From the NCBI GenBank assembly GCA_963764365.1, contig CAVXSI010000020.1:124001-188000 (forward strand): 64,000 bases of DNA, written 5' to 3'. The notes beneath the pieces were generated by a model. The model saw only the letters and a list, made by a program, of their open reading frames with translations, was not told the DNA's origin and did no database searches. Both the position numbers and the translations under genes were made by a program. Numbering within the stretch: position 1 is the stretch's first letter; every line of letters starts with the position of its first letter. Positions 61,532 through 64,000 of this stretch are shown in pieces. This DNA is from VRUE01 sp963764365 (lineage in GTDB: Bacteria > Actinomycetota > Thermoleophilia > Solirubrobacterales > 70-9).

Positions 61532-61611
61532 TCTGCAAGGCTAGCTGCGCCGCGCTTCCGGGGGCCAACCGCGCCGCCGGCCGCAAGCCCGGCACCGGTA
61601 CCCTGCTGAGG

Positions 61612-62583
61612 ATGGCTCCCTCCGCGACCGCGGCCCCGAAGCGGGTTCTGCTCGCCGCTCCGCGCGGCTACTGCGCCGGCGTCGACCGCGCCGTCGAGAC
61701 GGTCGAACGCGCGCTCGACCTGCATGGCGCGCCGGTCTACGTGCGCAAGGAGATCGTCCACAACAAGCACGTGGTCGAGCAGCTCTCCCAGCGCGGCGCG
61801 ATCTTCGTCGACCAGGAGACCGAGGTGCCGGAGGGCGAGATGGTCGTCTTCTCCGCCCATGGCGTCGCCCCGGCTGTGCACGAGAACGCCGCCGCCCGCC
61901 GCCTGCGGACGATCGACGCGACCTGCCCGCTGGTCACCAAGGTCCACGTCGAGGCGCGGCGCTTCGCCGAAGACGGCTACACGATCGTGATGATCGGCCA
62001 CGAGGGCCACGAGGAGGTCGAAGGGACGACCGGCGAGGCGCCCGACAGCATCGTCCTCGTCCAGACCGCCGGCGAGGTCGCCGAGCTCGAGGTCCCCGAT
62101 CCCGAGCGGCTCGCCTTCATCACCCAGACGACCCTCTCGGTCGACGAGACGGACGAGATCATCGCGGCCCTGCGGGCGCGGTTCCCCTCGATTGTCAGTC
62201 CCAAGTCCGACGACATCTGTTACGCGACGACGAACCGCCAGATCGCCGTCAAGCAGCTGGCCCGCGAGTGCGACCTGGTGCTTGTGATCGGCTCGACCAA
62301 CTCCTCCAACTCCAACCGCCTGGTCGAGGTCGCGCGCGAGCACGGCGCCGCCTCGCACCTGATCGACAACCACAGCCAGGTGCGGGAGGAGTGGCTCGGC
62401 GGCGTCGAGACGATCGGGATCACCTCCGGGGCGAGCGCGCCGGAGGAGCTGGTGGAGCGGCTGGTCGAGTTCTTTCGGGAGCGGGGGGCGGGCGAGGTCT
62501 CCGAGCTGCGGACCGTGCACGAGGACGTTCGGTTCATGCTGCCGAAGAAGATCCGCGAGGCGCGGGCCGCAGCTTCGGCGTAG
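61612..62583 (+). CDS. ispH: 4-hydroxy-3-methylbut-2-enyl diphosphate reductase
   Basis: 323 residues. The three cluster-binding Cys are in APRGYCAGVDRAVET (Cys21), IDATCPLVTKVH (about 104) and DDICYATTNRQIAVK (about 203). KEIVHNKHVVEQL, FSAHGVAP and IGSTNSSNSNRLVEVAREHG are conserved substrate-binding blocks. It makes IPP and DMAPP in the last step of the MEP pathway. TACCCT (61599-61604) lies 7 nt before the ATG. Followed by LIR-b copy 3. Confidence 0.96.
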   Translation: MAPSATAAPKRVLLAAPRGYCAGVDRAVETVERALDLHGAPVYVRKEIVHNKHVVEQLSQRGAIFVDQETEVPEGEMVVFSAHGVAPAVHENAAARRLRTIDATCPLVTKVHVEARRFAEDGYTIVMIGHEGHEEVEGTTGEAPDSIVLVQTAGEVAELEVPDPERLAFITQTTLSVDETDEIIAALRARFPSIVSPKSDDICYATTNRQIAVKQLARECDLVLVIGSTNSSNSNRLVEVAREHGAASHLIDNHSQVREEWLGGVETIGITSGASAPEELVERLVEFFRERGAGEVSELRTVHEDVRFMLPKKIREARAAASA

Positions 62584-62600
62584 GGACGGGGCCGCCGTGG

Positions 62601-62744
62601 CCGCGGGTCCTGTCGCCGGGGTGGGGTGCCCCTCCCGCTTGCTGGGTTTTTCGCCTTGCGCGTCGTCGCCCTCGCCGAGTGGTCTGTGCGAAAAACAGGA
62701 CGCCGCTGCGCGGGAGGGGCACCCCACCCCGGCGCCACCCGCGG
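62601..62744. repeat. LIR-b long inverted repeat, copy 3
   Basis: The 5' arm CCGCGGGTCCTGTCGCCGGG... and the complement of the 3' arm CCGCGGGTGGCGCCGGGG... share 25 further bases (GTGGGGTGCCCCTCCCGC). The fixed TCCTGTCG/TGGCG difference is as in the other LIR-b copies. The inside also has GTTTTTCGC/GCGAAAAAC, which recalls the TTTTT/AAAAA pair of LIR-a and may link the subfamilies. Confidence 0.75.
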
Positions 62745-62758
62745 AGAAGCGTCTCCGC
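62741..62758 (-). terminator. Hairpin at the end of the thioredoxin-fold gene
   Basis: GCGGAGA-AGCG-TCTCCGC, a perfect 7-bp stem with a 4-nt loop, directly abuts the minus-strand stop codon (62759-62761) and the edge of LIR-b copy 3. No U-tract. Confidence 0.45.
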
Positions 62759-63580
62759 CTACGGGAGGCCGGCGGCGAAGCTGATGGACCAGATGCGTAG
62801 GCCCGCGCTGGCGCTGAGGGTTAGCTGGTGTTGCTCGTGGCGTTCGTGCTCCACCAGGGGGTAGAGAGCTGGGGCTTCGATGAGAAGTGGGGGAAGCTCG
62901 GTTCCGTCCAAGTTGACGTTGAGTTTGCCCTGGCCCTCGACGGTGGCGAAGGCTCCGCCGGCTTCGTAGGGGATCTCCAGACGGTCACCGTCTTCACCGG
63001 CTGCCCAGGGGTGCTCCCAGCTGCCGCCCGGGAAGATCTCCGCCGTCGGGGGCATGACCTTGGCGCCGGGGGCGTCGGTGGGGCGCAGGGGGTGCATCGG
63101 CTCGGGCAGGGGGCGGAGGGCGTCGGCTTCGCGCAGCTCGTCCTGGATCGCCTCCTCGGTGGCGCGGTATTCGCCCTCGCCGAAGTGGAACCAGGCGAGC
63201 GCTCCGCCGAGCTTCCAGAGGAAGAGGCTGGGCCAGCCCTCGCAGCCGTAGGCGTGCCAGAGGCGGCGGTCGGCGTCGATCGCGACCGGGAAGTCGACCT
63301 TGAGCCGCTCGAGCCCGGCGGCGACCGCCTCGCCGTCGGCGCCGAAGGGGAAGCGCGGCGCCTGTACGCCGATCGTCGTCAGGCCGCGGTCGCCGTAGCG
63401 GCGCGCCCACTCGGCGACGTAGGGGAGCGTGCGGACGCTGTTCAGCTGGGCGAAGTCGAGGAAGTGGACGAGGACCGGTCCGCCCGCGGCCGCCACCGGC
63501 ATCGACTTCGGCGCCTCGCCGATCCACTCGATCTCCTCGGGCAGGTCCGGGGCGGCGATGTTGTCGCGGTCGGGGCGCAT
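62759..63580 (-). CDS. Thioredoxin-fold (DipZ C-terminal-like) protein lacking the CxxC
   Basis: 273 residues. It follows the redoxin/DipZ C-terminal pattern closely: VLVHFLDFAQLNSVRTLPYV, VAEWARRYGDRGLTTIGVQA, FPVAIDADRRLWHAYGCEGW and WFHFGEGEYRATEEAIQDEL. Relatives have CxxC where this protein has QLNS, so both catalytic Cys are missing and disulfide exchange by this site is impossible. The single Cys (YGCEGWP) is elsewhere. A C-terminal beta-sandwich (about 190-273) follows. No signal peptide is seen, so it is probably cytosolic, with a binding or structural role. Confidence 0.75.
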   Translation of the reverse strand: MRPDRDNIAAPDLPEEIEWIGEAPKSMPVAAAGGPVLVHFLDFAQLNSVRTLPYVAEWARRYGDRGLTTIGVQAPRFPFGADGEAVAAGLERLKVDFPVAIDADRRLWHAYGCEGWPSLFLWKLGGALAWFHFGEGEYRATEEAIQDELREADALRPLPEPMHPLRPTDAPGAKVMPPTAEIFPGGSWEHPWAAGEDGDRLEIPYEAGGAFATVEGQGKLNVNLDGTELPPLLIEAPALYPLVEHERHEQHQLTLSASAGLRIWSISFAAGLP

Positions 63581-63616
63581 CGGCGGCGGCGGACGTTATC
63601 CTGGCCGCGCGATATA

Positions 63617-63667
63617 GACGTGCCGGGAGTTAGCCACCGTATTGGGCGGTCAATCGACGGCGCGTCC
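63617..63667. repeat. P51 palindromic element, copy 4
   Basis: 51 bp, GACGTGCCGGGAGTTAGCCA...CGACGGCGCGTCC. It matches the cysS copy in the same orientation over GTTAGCCACC and TATTGGGCGGTCAA. It lies in the divergent gap 31 bp before the GTG at 63698. It is read-through open in that gene's frame (DVPGVSHRIGRSIDGAS), close to the peptide encoded in cysS. Confidence 0.8.
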
Positions 63668-63697
63668 CGGAAAACCGGCGAATCGAGGAGGCCCGCA

Positions 63698-64000
63698 GTG
63701 AGCAACGACGTCTGGCAGAGGATCGAGCAGGCTCGCGAGCGCTGGAACGTGCTCGAGCACCCCTTCTACCAGCGCTGGTCCGCCGGCGAGCTGAGCCGCG
63801 AGGAGCTGGCCGCCTACTCGGGCCAGTACCGCCACGCGACCGCGGCGATCGCCGATCTCAGTGCCGCCGTCGCCGAGTCCGCCCCGCAGGCGGACCGCGC
63901 CGAGCTGCGCCGCCACGCCGAGGAGGAGCACGCGCATGTCGCGATCTGGGACGGCTTCGTCGAGGCGGTCGGGGGCGAGACCGCGGCCGCCCCGAACCCG
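63698..64000 (+). CDS. TenA/heme-oxygenase-fold protein, N-terminal part (runs off the window)
   Basis: At least 101 residues from GTG at 63698 (VSNDVWQRIEQARERWNVLE), with GAGGAGG upstream; the 3' end is outside. The helical pattern HPFYQRWSAGELSREELAAY, GQYRHATAAIADLSAAV and RRHAEEEHAHVAIWDGFVEA matches the TenA/PqqC/heme-oxygenase-like diiron group, with Glu/His of EEEHAHV in a metal-ligand position. This suggests an iron-containing redox enzyme rather than the thiaminase TenA, but the missing half prevents certainty. Confidence 0.7.
   Translation, partial: MSNDVWQRIEQARERWNVLEHPFYQRWSAGELSREELAAYSGQYRHATAAIADLSAAVAESAPQADRAELRRHAEEEHAHVAIWDGFVEAVGGETAAAPNP

Overview
The window is high-GC DNA (about 70% by eye) densely packed with short-spaced and overlapping genes. 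The gene set suggests a Gram-positive-type actinobacterium of the Thermoleophilia/Solirubrobacterales kind: several acyl-CoA dehydrogenases, an F420-type luciferase-like oxidoreductase, a wax ester/diacylglycerol acyltransferase, a MarP-like protease, a penicillin-binding protein with an NTF2-like domain, cell-wall-binding repeats and SHOCT, DUF4383 and FxsA membrane proteins. The taxonomic label is inference from gene content and style, not from a marker gene.

Layout. 1-5 kb: the end of an acyl-CoA ligase, a coiled-coil protein, cysS, a SPOUT rRNA methyltransferase and a Spo0H/SigH-like sigma factor. 5-11 kb: a saccharopine dehydrogenase-like protein, a GNAT-like protein, tRNA-Thr(UGU), a SHOCT membrane protein and a coupled ring-cleaving dioxygenase/maleylacetate reductase-like pair. 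11-17.5 kb: a PlsC-GpsA fusion for phospholipid synthesis, an ECF-like sigma factor with a coupled membrane protein, a rhomboid protease, a BtuF-like protein and a CNNM/CBS transporter. 17.5-27.4 kb: fatty-acid catabolism (3-hydroxyacyl-CoA dehydrogenase, thiolase, three acyl-CoA dehydrogenases, an F420-type oxidoreductase) plus a three-gene CWB2/MBL operon. A shared palindromic operator lies upstream of the thiolase and of the third dehydrogenase. 27.5-33.3 kb: an M23 peptidase and the overlapping lysA-hom-thrC-thrB operon. 34.4-38.3 kb: an accessory island with a frameshifted type ISP-like restriction-modification pseudogene and a DUF4258/DUF2283 pair. 38.4-50.6 kb: gltB, an FHA/zinc-ribbon protein that seems to start at ATC, a lipoprotein, a PBP, a MarP-like protease, an HxlR regulator and xseAB. 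50.6-57.2 kb: a two-subunit AddAB/AdnAB-like helicase-nuclease. 57.3-64 kb: a HAD hydrolase, a MIP18-type Fe-S factor, FxsA, WS/DGAT, ispH, a thioredoxin-fold protein without CxxC and the start of a TenA/heme-oxygenase-fold gene.

The most unusual signal lies between and across genes. Three unrelated families of palindromic elements are dispersed here. (i) P51 is a 49-51 bp palindrome in four copies; one sits exactly in frame inside cysS and adds 17 codons. (ii) R100 is an approximately 100 bp element in four copies, with a conserved core and a locus-specific outer stem that carries stop codons of the flanking genes. (iii) LIRs are long inverted repeats in eight copies and at least two subfamilies; each has self-matching but locus-specific arms and a conserved asymmetric internal loop. 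A separate perfect 22-bp inverted repeat lies inside the helicase-nuclease coding sequence.

A second genome-wide signal concerns transcription starts. Many genes have a TANNNT hexamer only 6-11 bases before the start codon, as expected for leaderless mRNAs. Several divergent gene pairs have start codons 27-38 bp apart, with overlapping or nested -10 elements on the two strands.
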